Notes: generated by a model from the sequence alone, not told the origin. DNA of 64,000 nucleotides from Caryophanales bacterium UBA7581 (GCA_002477825.1 DLKT01000045.1:1-64000); one strand, 5' to 3'. Positions 34,546 through 42,355 are shown, counted from the stretch's first letter. Numbers and translations are program-made.

Positions 34546-34715
34546 TAAAAAAAACTCAGGTATTCGTTATACCTGAGTAAAAATTCTAGTTTACACATGT
34601 ATAGCGAATGCTTTACATGAGTCTCACTTATTAAGGCTAGCCAGACAAATATGCCGTGTGTTGACTTCGCCGCGTATGGAAAATACGCTAATTACTCCCT
34701 CACGAGTCTATTGAC
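34546..34715 (-). promoter_or_regulatory. yybP-ykoY manganese riboswitch with terminator
   Basis: Leader of the P-type ATPase. Minus-strand conserved elements are GGGAGTA (34699-34693), GTCAACAC (34665-34658) and GTGAGAC (34627-34621), enclosed by a short pairing of CGTGA with TCATG. Downstream is a perfect 10-bp terminator stem ACTCAGGTAT / ATACCTGAGT (34578-34554) followed by T7. This order is that of yybP-ykoY aptamers, which bind Mn2+ and switch on Mn2+ exporters. Confidence 0.88.
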
Positions 34716-34725
34716 TTCAATGAGT

Positions 34726-34754
34726 ATCATAGAGAAAACCAACTCATTTGTCAA
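34726..34754 (-). promoter_or_regulatory. Promoter of the riboswitch/ATPase unit
   Basis: Minus-strand TTGACA (34754-34749), 17-base spacer, TATGAT (34731-34726); transcription would start about five bases before the aptamer. Confidence 0.8.
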
Positions 34755-34793
34755 TATCTCTATCGTAAATATTTATATGCTTTTTTTTGAAAA

Positions 34794-35831
34794 CTATTCC
34801 GTTAAAGGTAACTCATTTTTTGCGTCATAGAAAGTCATTTCGTAATTTCCATTTGTTGTTTTACGAATGCGAATCGAATGATTCGTTTCTTCTTTTTTCT
34901 TTCCTTTTAATAAATAATATTCACCGATTTCATCTTGTTCTTTAGAGAAGATATATTCATATTCAATATCTTTAGCTTCATTTTCGTACTCAACTTTGGT
35001 CTCAATTTTGCCTTTTTTCTCTTCTATTTCAATAGAAACTTCAAACACATCTTCACCATTTTCTTTGACTTTATAACTGAATTCTTCTTCACCATTTTCA
35101 ATTTCTCTACTGGTGATGATGGCATTTTCTTTTCCTACACCAGTATATAAAGTGAAGGTACTTTCTTTTTCAACTTCATTATCCTCTTCTTCAATTTCGC
35201 CTTCCATTTCAAAGCGATAAGTCTCGGTATCAAAAACCATTTCTCCTTCGTAGAAAGTTTTGATTTCTTTTTCGTTCTCGTCGATTTCGGTTTTATTGTA
35301 ATAGAGATAGTAAACATCTTCTTTATTTTCTAAAGTGATGGTGACCTTATCACAATATGTATAGCCGTCTTTTTTATTTTCATCCGCTTCGATTTTGATA
35401 CCATCTTCTACTAAAAGCGTACTTTCTAATAGTGGCAAGATTTTAGAGACTTCTTGACGAATTTGATTTTGCATATCTAGGGTCATGTTAGCGTTTTTTC
35501 TTCTCATCATTTGACGAGTGATTTGTTGATTCGACACAAAGGATAGCGAAGAGAAAGATTCAAACGCGAAGACTTCTTTATTGGAGGTTAAAACGGGGGT
35601 AGTTCCGGGATTGGAAGAACGATTTTGACTGACCGCATAGATGGTTCCTCCAACGAGTAGCAAGGTTGCAAATGCACACCCAAATTTCAAAAATAATCCT
35701 TGTTTTTTGGTTTGGGTTTTTCTTGCATAGGTTCTTTCATCATATTCAATCATTACCGATGAAGAGACATTAGGAACTTCTAGACTATCTAATTCTTTTT
35801 CCATTTCGACTTTCAATTTTTTGTTATTCAT
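34794..35831 (-). CDS. Putative membrane anti-sigma factor with acidic outer domain
   Basis: A 345-residue protein: cytoplasmic N-terminus of about 40 residues, one transmembrane helix (around residues 47-65), then an external domain rich in Glu/Lys beta strands. It overlaps the sigma-factor gene by 8 bases, which is the standard sigma/anti-sigma arrangement. The N-terminal segment is short for a ZAS-type domain and lacks the H-x3-C-x2-C motif, so assignment rests mainly on context. The signal sensed is unknown. No clear terminator is seen before the riboswitch promoter downstream. Confidence 0.65.
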   Translation of the reverse strand: MNNKKLKVEMEKELDSLEVPNVSSSVMIEYDERTYARKTQTKKQGLFLKFGCAFATLLLVGGTIYAVSQNRSSNPGTTPVLTSNKEVFAFESFSSLSFVSNQQITRQMMRRKNANMTLDMQNQIRQEVSKILPLLESTLLVEDGIKIEADENKKDGYTYCDKVTITLENKEDVYYLYYNKTEIDENEKEIKTFYEGEMVFDTETYRFEMEGEIEEEDNEVEKESTFTLYTGVGKENAIITSREIENGEEEFSYKVKENGEDVFEVSIEIEEKKGKIETKVEYENEAKDIEYEYIFSKEQDEIGEYYLLKGKKKEETNHSIRIRKTTNGNYEMTFYDAKNELPLTE

Positions 35832-36354
35832 TTTCGTTACCTACCTTTTCTTTTAATTTCTTAAGCGCCACTTGGTATTTATACGTGATTGTACCTAATG
35901 GTCGATGTAATAATTTAGCAATTTCTTTATGCGTCCACTCTTCAACAACATAAAGATAAACAATTAACATTTCGTCCTTTTTTAAAGTAGCAGACATCAT
36001 ATCTAATAATGGCGTTTCTTCTTTTTTATCGTGAGAATGGAAATAATAGGATTCATCTTCACCTGATATCATTTCTTCGCGTTGGTGTTTTTTTAAATAA
36101 TTAAAGGCTAAGTTTTTAGCGACGGTAATAAAATACGCTAAAACATTTCCATTTTTATCTTTTAACCAATCATGTTCCAAAACACGAATATAAGTTTCTT
36201 GCATCAGATCTTCCGCTACTTCTTTTGAACGCACTAAAAGGTAAATGGTTTGATAAAGAATTCGATCGGTATTTGCATACACATCATGAAACGCTTCTTT
36301 ATTCCCTTTTTGAAATTCTTGCAAGTTTTTTAATAATTCCTTTGACTCAACCAT
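35824..36354 (-). CDS. RNA polymerase sigma factor, ECF/sigma-70 family
   Basis: A 176-residue protein with region 2 (YLLVRSKEVAEDLMQETYIRVLEHDW) and region 4 (EWTHKEIAKLLHRPLGTITYKYQVALKKLK). It is a small alternative sigma factor probably held inactive by the membrane protein encoded next. The ATG at 36354 follows AGAGGT; an in-frame GTG at 36369 overlaps that site. A perfect 16-bp palindrome lies about 70 bases upstream. Confidence 0.92.
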   Translation of the reverse strand: MVESKELLKNLQEFQKGNKEAFHDVYANTDRILYQTIYLLVRSKEVAEDLMQETYIRVLEHDWLKDKNGNVLAYFITVAKNLAFNYLKKHQREEMISGEDESYYFHSHDKKEETPLLDMMSATLKKDEMLIVYLYVVEEWTHKEIAKLLHRPLGTITYKYQVALKKLKEKVGNENE

Positions 36355-36421
36355 AAATTTACCTCTCACCTAAGTAACAAACGAAAATTCATTTTTGTTG
36401 GAAAAATTTTATATTTCTTTT

Positions 36422-36437
36422 TTATTGTAAACAATAA
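36422..36437. promoter_or_regulatory. Perfect palindrome upstream of the sigma operon
   Basis: TTATTGT-AA-ACAATAA, next to a minus-strand TGAAAC that resembles an ECF -35 box. Possible operator or autoregulatory promoter region; no matching ECF -10 box was found. Confidence 0.4.
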
Positions 36438-36462
36438 GTTTCAACAAATTAATAGAAAACCT

Positions 36463-36494
36463 AAAAAAAAATAGGAGTTTTTTTCTCCTATTTT
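36463..36494 (-). terminator. Terminator of the ferritin-like gene
   Basis: 10-bp stem AAAATAGGAG / CTCCTATTTT with a T7/A7 loop and a following minus-strand T run. Confidence 0.85.
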
Positions 36495-36508
36495 CTTCTA
36501 TATTCTCT

Positions 36509-36988
36509 TTAAAAATGTTTGGGATTCATATGATGTTCTTGATACGTTTCAATTTTTAAATAATCATGGGCATGCATTTTAAGACGTGTAAGTAAATTAT
36601 CGTAGTCTTCCAATACCTCTGTAGCGGCATGTAGGAAATCTGTATTCATATTCGCGTGATCATATAAGAAGGTTAAAGCGCCTTCAATCCCCATTTCCAT
36701 CGCGTCAATTCCTAAAAGAATAATATGGAAATCATCTTTTGTTCTCGCCTTCATTTTGGTCATCCAAATCGCCATTTTTCCACCACAAGTTAAGCGGGCA
36801 TTATAGTCTACTGATAAATCTTGCATGACAGACTGAAGGTTTTCTTCATGATTTTTAAAAACGTGAAGAATATCTACAAATATTTTTTTAGAAGCAATAT
36901 CTTTGGCATTTTTTTCTAAAACGCGCATAACTGCGCTTCCCATATGAACCGAAGAAAGAAACTTTTGCATAGCTTTTGCATCATTCAT
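36509..36988 (-). CDS. Ferritin-like DUF2383-type four-helix protein
   Basis: A 159-residue helical protein. Spacing of helices and acidic/His residues (KNHEENLQSVM, a GGKMAIWMTKMK turn, IDAMEMGIEGALTFLYDH) resembles DUF2383/PA2169-type ferritin-like proteins, which may bind metal or respond to stress. His-rich C-terminus. The ATG at 36988 follows GGTGAT; a GTG nine bases upstream is within the ribosome site. Family assignment is by pattern only. Confidence 0.6.
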   Translation of the reverse strand: MNDAKAMQKFLSSVHMGSAVMRVLEKNAKDIASKKIFVDILHVFKNHEENLQSVMQDLSVDYNARLTCGGKMAIWMTKMKARTKDDFHIILLGIDAMEMGIEGALTFLYDHANMNTDFLHAATEVLEDYDNLLTRLKMHAHDYLKIETYQEHHMNPKHF

Positions 36989-37037
36989 TATTATCACCCA
37001 ATAGTAGTATGTGCATAACGAATGAAATTAACAAAAA

Positions 37038-37880
37038 CTATTTTACTTCATTTAAAAATGTAATTTTGGCAGTGCTTAAATTCATTTTTCCTTCTATTTG
37101 ATAAAGTTCTTGATTCACTTCAGTATTCTTAACATTAATAGAACTTAAGAAATTCTTTTTAACCTGTATAGCATATTCTTCTTTTGCCGCAGTTAAAGAA
37201 ACATTCAATTGGCTTAATGAGGCTTGGAAAGAAAGCTTTTTAGTAAATAATTGATTCATCGTTACTTTTCCTGAAGATTGCTTGATATTAGTTAATTCAT
37301 CAAAAGAAGCATTTTGAATGGATACTGTACCTGCATAGGTTTTAATTTCTAGCCGATTACCTTTTAAAGTATCCATTTGTACTTTTCCACTGTAGAGTTC
37401 TATTTTTTGATTATTTATCGTAAGATTTTGAGCAGTTACGGTACCTTTTCTAATATCAAGGCTTAAATCTGTTATGGTCCAAGAAGTTGGGATAACGATA
37501 TCTAAAGTACCTTTTTTTTCAAAATAACCAAAAGGATTATACCAAGGATTGGGCTTAGAGAGTAACCTACCTTTAGATATACTTAATAAGCCATTAGAAG
37601 ATATTGTAAATTTTACATCATTTTCTTCATAAGCGGTATAAGATAAGCTTAAACTGCTAGCACTATCGCTTGTTGAAAGATTTAATTCACCATAATAATT
37701 AATAATTTTTAAAGATTGTACTTTGCTTTGATATTCTTCCTTAGATAGTTGAGCATCAAAAGCTTGAAGTTCTCCTTTTTTATAATAAGAAAAATCAAAC
37801 TTCATTCCAATTGCGCCCGCTAAAGCTAAGGCAGTTCCAAGGGATGCAAAGACAATACAAGTTATCCATCTTTTCTTCAT
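37038..37880 (-). CDS. DUF4097-like membrane-anchored beta protein
   Basis: A 280-residue protein with an N-terminal membrane helix and an external region of repeating short beta strands (LSLDIRKGTVTAQNLTINN, IELYSGKVQMDTLKGN, LEIKTYAGTVSIQNASFDE), typical of the DUF4097 beta-helix. The second of two near ATGs forms an ATGA overlap with the upstream gene and has the better distance to GGGGG. It is coupled to a DUF1700-like gene, a pair normally placed under a PadR regulator in Bacillota; no PadR gene is present here. Confidence 0.78.
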   Translation of the reverse strand: MKKRWITCIVFASLGTALALAGAIGMKFDFSYYKKGELQAFDAQLSKEEYQSKVQSLKIINYYGELNLSTSDSASSLSLSYTAYEENDVKFTISSNGLLSISKGRLLSKPNPWYNPFGYFEKKGTLDIVIPTSWTITDLSLDIRKGTVTAQNLTINNQKIELYSGKVQMDTLKGNRLEIKTYAGTVSIQNASFDELTNIKQSSGKVTMNQLFTKKLSFQASLSQLNVSLTAAKEEYAIQVKKNFLSSINVKNTEVNQELYQIEGKMNLSTAKITFLNEVK

Positions 37881-38572
37881 TTGCATTTTCCCCCTATAAA
37901 TACAAAATGCGTGGCTTTTTTAAAGCCTTTCCATAGCACTTTTATAAAAGCATTCATACCTGCTACAGTTAAAATAGCTACAACCATTAAAAGAATGGCA
38001 ATTCCACCTTGGAATAAAGCGGTAAAGAGTTGTGCGTTAATCCCTTGAAAAACCGCGCATACTAAGACAAATAAAGCATACAGTAATGCGGTAATCACGC
38101 CCAAAAAGAATGCTCCATATCCGATTGTAAATAAAAGAGCAACCAATAAGAAGAGACCTAAAAACAATATCCAAAGTGGCGCAGTTAAAATCAAGATAAA
38201 AGGATTTCTTTTTTTAGACTTTTTTTCTTCAACTTCTTGTTTATCTTCTTGTTTAACTTCTTGAACGTTATTATTGTTCTGCTCTAAAGATTGAGTTGTT
38301 TCTGAATTATCTTTTTCATTATCACCTGTGGTTGTTTCATCTACTTGTAATGATTGATGAAACTCACAAGTTGTCGGTTTTCCAACTTCTTCATTGCGAA
38401 GAGCAAAATATTGTTGCGCAATTTCTTGAGGAGTTAAAAATGATTCCGCTTCTTTTTCACTTTGTATGGAAGCCCATTTTTCTTTCCAAGCGGAGATGGT
38501 TTTTTCTTTATCTTTACTAGGAATATCCTTCAAAAGCAAATCTAATTCATCAAAAAATGCCTTTTCTTCCAT
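37877..38572 (-). CDS. DUF1700/HAAS-type membrane protein
   Basis: A 231-residue protein. The first 70 residues are a helical HAAS-like domain (FFDELDLLLKDIPSKDKEKTISAWKEKW). A Gln/Glu/Asn-rich acidic linker follows, then three or four C-terminal transmembrane helices. ATG 38572 follows AAGGAG; an earlier in-frame start at 38623 lies in the promoter region. Cotranscribed with the DUF4097-like gene. The pair is thought to sense or respond to envelope stress in relatives. Confidence 0.75.
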   Translation of the reverse strand: MEEKAFFDELDLLLKDIPSKDKEKTISAWKEKWASIQSEKEAESFLTPQEIAQQYFALRNEEVGKPTTCEFHQSLQVDETTTGDNEKDNSETTQSLEQNNNNVQEVKQEDKQEVEEKKSKKRNPFILILTAPLWILFLGLFLLVALLFTIGYGAFFLGVITALLYALFVLVCAVFQGINAQLFTALFQGGIAILLMVVAILTVAGMNAFIKVLWKGFKKATHFVFIGGKCK

Positions 38573-38594
38573 TTTCAACCACTCCTTTGTTTCA

Positions 38595-38622
38595 ATTATA
38601 CAATATAATTTAAACTTATCCA
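38595..38622 (-). promoter_or_regulatory. Promoter of the DUF1700-DUF4097 pair
   Basis: Minus-strand TGGATA (38622-38617), 16-base spacer and consensus TATAAT (38600-38595), 23 bases before the start codon. Confidence 0.45.
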
Positions 38623-38701
38623 CAAAAATATAAGAATTGTACTATTTTTCCTAATGACTTACACTATAAAATTTTTGACGCATTTTGTAGCATTTTTTCA
38701 T

Positions 38702-38720
38702 GAAAGAAACGATTTCTTTC
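38702..38720. promoter_or_regulatory. Operator-like palindrome next to the ybjN-like promoter
   Basis: Perfect GAAAGAAA-CGA-TTTCTTTC inverted repeat ending exactly where the -35 box (38721) begins. Confidence 0.5.
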
Positions 38721-38749
38721 TTGACAACATATTTTATAAGAATTATATT
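38721..38749 (+). promoter_or_regulatory. Promoter of the YbjN-like gene
   Basis: Consensus TTGACA (38721-38726), 17-base spacer and TATATT (38744-38749). Confidence 0.75.
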
Positions 38750-38794
38750 TAAGTTATATAACATATATAAACATGAAAGGGAGTGTGTTAAATT

Positions 38795-39259
38795 ATGTTT
38801 GGAAAAAAACCAAGTAGTGGTTCCTCTTCCGGAGGCTTTAAGTTTAAAGGTGTACAAGATGGCTTCTCTGCTCGTGAAGCATTTGCAAAAAAATTAGACG
38901 CTGAAAAAATCAAATACGATTTACATCAAGAAAAACCAATCGTCTATATTAGTTACAAAGGTGACAATTTCGATGGTTTAACCTTCACATTTATTTTCGA
39001 TGATGATGGCAAATCCTTTGCATTACGTGTCTTCTCCATTGAAAAATTTACACCAGATCAACTTCCAGATGCTTATGAATTCTGCAACTCTATGTGTTAT
39101 GCTTATCGTTGGTTACGTTTCTATGTAGACAGCGATAACGAATTCACCGCTGCTTTAGATGCAGTTATTGATGAAAATAACACTGGCGATGTCTGCTATG
39201 AATTATTAAGCCGTTCCGTTAGCATCGTTGATGATGTTTGCGGAAAAATGCACGAATAA
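38795..39259 (+). CDS. YbjN-domain protein
   Basis: A 154-residue soluble protein. After a Ser/Gly-rich N-terminus it resembles the YbjN fold: a short beta strand (PIVYISYKG), FIFDDDGKSFALRVFSI, a helix region with EFCNSMC and YRWLRFYVDSDNE, then a C-terminal helix. YbjN proteins are proposed stress or signalling modulators with no known enzyme activity. AAAGGGAG precedes the ATG. It has a consensus promoter with an adjoining palindrome, so it is likely strongly and specifically regulated. Confidence 0.7.
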   Translation: MFGKKPSSGSSSGGFKFKGVQDGFSAREAFAKKLDAEKIKYDLHQEKPIVYISYKGDNFDGLTFTFIFDDDGKSFALRVFSIEKFTPDQLPDAYEFCNSMCYAYRWLRFYVDSDNEFTAALDAVIDENNTGDVCYELLSRSVSIVDDVCGKMHE

Positions 39260-39275
39260 TCATAAATTCAACACA

Positions 39276-39303
39276 AGAGACTTCCTAAGGAAGTCTTTTT
39301 TTT
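39276..39303 (+). terminator. Terminator of the YbjN-like gene
   Basis: 8-bp stem AGACTTCC / GGAAGTCT with a 3-base loop and a T8 run. Confidence 0.9.
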
Positions 39304-39380
39304 AATCTTTTTTACTATATATTTCTTCTCATAAAATTAAGTAATAATTTAATTTATATATAATCCATATTCCACTCCAT

Positions 39381-39414
39381 AAAAAAACCAACTCCTCATG
39401 AAGTTGGTTTTTTT
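39381..39414 (-). terminator. Terminator of tRNA-Gln
   Basis: AACCAACT / AGTTGGTT stem extended by A7/T7 runs, 8-base loop; directly 3' of the tRNA on the minus strand. Confidence 0.88.
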
Positions 39415-39415
39415 A

Positions 39416-39490
39416 TGGCTGGGGTATCTGGATTCGAACCAGAGCATAGAAGGTTCAGAGCCTACTGCCTTACCACTTGGCCATACCCCA
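39416..39490 (-). tRNA. tRNA-Gln (anticodon CUG)
   Basis: Acceptor TGGGGTA/TACCCCA, discriminator G, encoded CCA, anticodon loop CTCTGAA (anticodon CUG, codon CAG), T arm with TTCGAAT. The anticodon stem GTAGG/CCTTC contains a T-T mismatch at its second pair, which is unusual. Confidence 0.93.
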
Positions 39491-39536
39491 AAAAAGCATT
39501 CTCATCATAACACATTTTTAGATAAATGAGAATGCT
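39489..39536 (-). terminator. Terminator of the copper operon
   Basis: Perfect 11-bp stem AGCATTCTCAT / ATGAGAATGCT with a 20-base loop, then a minus-strand T6 run that reaches the tRNA-Gln 5' end. Confidence 0.82.
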
Positions 39537-39544
39537 AACTTATT

Positions 39545-39748
39545 TTATTTAGCGTCGTAACCGGCTTCTTTAATCTTTTGAATTAGGGCATCTTTATTGA
39601 TTTCTTCATTTGAATAAACCGTTAATTCTTTATTTTCTAAAGAAGCATCTGCCTTTAAAACATGAGCAACGCTTAAAGCGGCATCTTCTACATGTTTTTT
39701 GCAGTGAGCACACATCATGCCTTCGACTTGAACTTTAGTCTCTATCAT
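39545..39748 (-). CDS. Possible internally initiated CopZ-like copper chaperone
   Basis: The last 67 codons of copA form a complete heavy-metal-associated domain (VEGMMCAHCKKHVEDAAL). Its in-frame ATG (39748) is preceded six bases upstream by a good ribosome site, GAGGAA (39760-39755). This would allow a free CopZ-type Cu(I) chaperone to be made from the same mRNA, besides the domain attached to CopA. The nested start is inference; the domain itself is clear. Confidence 0.5.
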   Translation of the reverse strand: MIETKVQVEGMMCAHCKKHVEDAALSVAHVLKADASLENKELTVYSNEEINKDALIQKIKEAGYDAK

Positions 39749-42004
39749 TTGTATTTCCTCTTTCTTTTCTATATTTTTCTTTTGGTTTCCTTTAAAACCA
39801 TAGATGGTTAAAGCATTTAATACTACAAATAAACTAGAACAACTCATCGCTAATGAACCAATCATAGGATTCAAACGAATACCTAAAGATGGATATAAAA
39901 TACCGGAAGCTAAAACGACACCAATACAGTTATAAATAAAAGCCCAGAATAAATTACCACGAATGGTATTTAACACTCTTTTACTTAAATCCATAATGGA
40001 GATTAAACCCGATAAATCTTTCTTTAAAAGAACGATATCACTGGATTCTAAGGCAATATCACTACCGCCACCGATAGCAACACCTAAATCAGCAGAAGAT
40101 AACGCTAAAGCGTCATTTACTCCATCACCAACCATAGCGACAAGTCCTTTGGTTTCTTTTTTTAATTCTTCTACTACATCTTTTTTATCCGTTGGTAAGA
40201 CTTCTGCACGGACATCTTCAATACCTACTTCTTTAGCAATCGCTTGAGCGGTATAAAGATGATCGCCCGTCAACATCACTACACGAACACCACGATGACG
40301 TAAAGTCGCTATCGTTTCTTTTACATTTTCTTTGACTTGATCTTTAATGGCTACTAAACCAACAATTTTTCCATCTTTGGTAATATAAAGGGTGGTTTTC
40401 CCTTCTTTAGAAAGGCGTTCCCCTTCTTTTAAGATTTCTTTATCTTCAAAAGTAACATCTTTTTCATTACCAATAAAGTAAGAATGTCCATCTACTGTAG
40501 CTCTTAACCCTTTTCCATTTTCGGCGGTAAAATCTTGCACTTCTTTTTCTTTTGCGCCTTCTTTTTCTAAAAAGGACACTAATGCTAAGGCTAAGGGGTG
40601 TTCAGATTTTTTCTCTAAAGAATAAATAGCATCTTTTTCATCTTCGTGATCAAAAGTTAACCAGTCCGTAACTTGTGGTTTACCTTCGGTAATCGTACCT
40701 GTTTTATCTAAAACAATCGTAGAAATAGAATGCGCTTTTTCTAAAATCTCCGCATTTTTAACTAAAAGGCCAAGTTCTGCACCTTTTCCCGTTCCTACCA
40801 TAATAGCGACAGGTGTTGCTAAACCTAAAGCACATGGGCAAGCAATGACTAACATAGAAATCGCATAATTGAAGGCATCTTCAAAAGGCGTTTTAATTAA
40901 AAGGTAAATAATAAAGGTAAGAACTGATAATGAAATAATTACTGGAACAAAGATTCCTGAAATCTTATCGACTAGTTTAGAAATTGGCGCTTTAGAATTA
41001 CTGGCTTCTTCAACTAAACGGATCATCGTATGAATTGAAGTATCTTCGCCCACTTTCGTTGCTCGAATTTGAATGTAACCCGCATTAATAATACTAGAAG
41101 ATAATACAGAATCTCCTTCTTTTTTATAAACCGGTAAACTTTCACCCGTCATGGTAGATTCATCAATAGAAGCACTTCCGCTAATAATAACGCCATCTAC
41201 AGGAATAGATTCACCTTTTTTAATAATGACGATATCATCCAACTTCACTTCTTCTACCGCAATTTCTTTTTCTTCTTGATCAACAAAAATACGGGCTTTT
41301 TTCGGCGCTAAATCCATCATTTTTTGAATGGCTTTGGTTGTTTTCTTTTTAGAAAGACCTTCTAAATATTTCCCTAAACTAACGAGCGTTAAAATCATCG
41401 CAGCCGATTCAAAATATAATTGATGGTGGTATTGATGTACTAAAGCCATATTGTCATTTTGATACCCTTGATAAATTCTTACTAGGGCAAATACACCATA
41501 AACTAAAGACGCGGTAGCGCCTAAAGCAATTAAGGTGTCCATATTGGGAGCGCCTTTAAACAACTTTTTATAACCCGATATAAAGAAATGAAAATAAATA
41601 ATCACCGCGGGTAACGTTAAAAGTAGTTGTGCTAAAGCAAAGGCAAAAACATGTTGATCACCATCTAAAAATGGTGGTAAAGGAAGTCCCACCATATGTC
41701 CCATAGAAACATACATGAGGAGTAACAAAAAAACAAAACTAATAATTAAGCGAATTAACGCCTTATCTTTTTTCTTAGTTTCCTTTTCATTTCCCTTGGG
41801 AATATAGGCTTTATAACCTGCTTTATGTACCGCTTTTTCGATTTCTTCTTGCGATAATATTTCTTCATTCCACTCCACTTCCATCGTGTTCGTTAATAAG
41901 CTAACATTAACAGAAGTAATTCCATTTAAACTAGAAACGGCTTTTTGCACGTGACTTTGACAAGCGGCACAAGACATTCCTTCCACATTAAAAATTTTTT
42001 TCAT
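39545..42004 (-). CDS. copA: Copper-exporting P1B-type ATPase with N- and C-terminal HMA domains
   Basis: An 819-residue Cu(I) pump. One HMA domain at the N-terminus (GMSCAAC, C12/C15), eight-helix membrane region, TGES, CPC motif in IACPCALGLATPVA, DKTGTITEGKP, and the hinge GDGVNDALA. Uniquely, after the last helix a Lys/Glu linker leads to a second HMA domain with C765/C768, equivalent to the separate CopZ chaperone of other bacteria. Start overlaps csoR by 4 bases (ATGA), and AGAGG precedes it. Regulated by CsoR through the promoter at 42318-42346. Confidence 0.95.
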   Translation of the reverse strand: MKKIFNVEGMSCAACQSHVQKAVSSLNGITSVNVSLLTNTMEVEWNEEILSQEEIEKAVHKAGYKAYIPKGNEKETKKKDKALIRLIISFVFLLLLMYVSMGHMVGLPLPPFLDGDQHVFAFALAQLLLTLPAVIIYFHFFISGYKKLFKGAPNMDTLIALGATASLVYGVFALVRIYQGYQNDNMALVHQYHHQLYFESAAMILTLVSLGKYLEGLSKKKTTKAIQKMMDLAPKKARIFVDQEEKEIAVEEVKLDDIVIIKKGESIPVDGVIISGSASIDESTMTGESLPVYKKEGDSVLSSSIINAGYIQIRATKVGEDTSIHTMIRLVEEASNSKAPISKLVDKISGIFVPVIISLSVLTFIIYLLIKTPFEDAFNYAISMLVIACPCALGLATPVAIMVGTGKGAELGLLVKNAEILEKAHSISTIVLDKTGTITEGKPQVTDWLTFDHEDEKDAIYSLEKKSEHPLALALVSFLEKEGAKEKEVQDFTAENGKGLRATVDGHSYFIGNEKDVTFEDKEILKEGERLSKEGKTTLYITKDGKIVGLVAIKDQVKENVKETIATLRHRGVRVVMLTGDHLYTAQAIAKEVGIEDVRAEVLPTDKKDVVEELKKETKGLVAMVGDGVNDALALSSADLGVAIGGGSDIALESSDIVLLKKDLSGLISIMDLSKRVLNTIRGNLFWAFIYNCIGVVLASGILYPSLGIRLNPMIGSLAMSCSSLFVVLNALTIYGFKGNQKKNIEKKEEIQMIETKVQVEGMMCAHCKKHVEDAALSVAHVLKADASLENKELTVYSNEEINKDALIQKIKEAGYDAK

Positions 42005-42297
42005 GATTGAAACCTCTTGAATAAGTCTATGATTTCATCAATTCCATCATAGTCTTCGTCTTGAATTTGCTCAATCAAACAACGATGCATATGGGCTTCT
42101 AACATGACGCTTGATAAGCTTTTGATGGCTTTATCAACAGCAGAAAGTTGAATTAGGATTTCATCGCAATAGCGATCCTCTTCAATCATTCTTTTAATTC
42201 CATTCATTTGCCCGATAATGCGGTTCATTCGCGCCGTTAATTTTTTCTTTTCTTCTTCGGAGCGTTCCGTTTTCTTTTGACATAAAGAACAACTCAT
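42001..42297 (-). CDS. csoR: CsoR-family copper-sensing repressor
   Basis: A 98-residue all-helical DNA-binding protein of the CsoR/RcnR family. The Cu(I) ligand set C-H-C is visible: C in RYCDEIL, then H and C in AHMHRCLIEQ. An additional N-terminal CSLC pair is present. It should repress its own operon until copper binds. GAGGTGATAA precedes the ATG. Followed by copA with a 4-base overlap. Confidence 0.93.
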   Translation of the reverse strand: MSCSLCQKKTERSEEEKKKLTARMNRIIGQMNGIKRMIEEDRYCDEILIQLSAVDKAIKSLSSVMLEAHMHRCLIEQIQDEDYDGIDEIIDLFKRFQS

Positions 42298-42317
42298 AAA
42301 TTATCACCTCAGTCAGT

Positions 42318-42346
42318 ATTATATACCCTATATAGGTATATGAAAA
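42318..42346 (-). promoter_or_regulatory. csoR-copA promoter with CsoR operator
   Basis: Minus-strand TTTTCA (42346-42341), 17-base spacer, TATAAT (42323-42318). The spacer is filled by the inverted repeat TATACC-N7-GGTATA (42322-42340), a typical G/C-tract CsoR site, so bound CsoR would block polymerase. Confidence 0.78.
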
Positions 42347-42355
42347 GAAATATTC

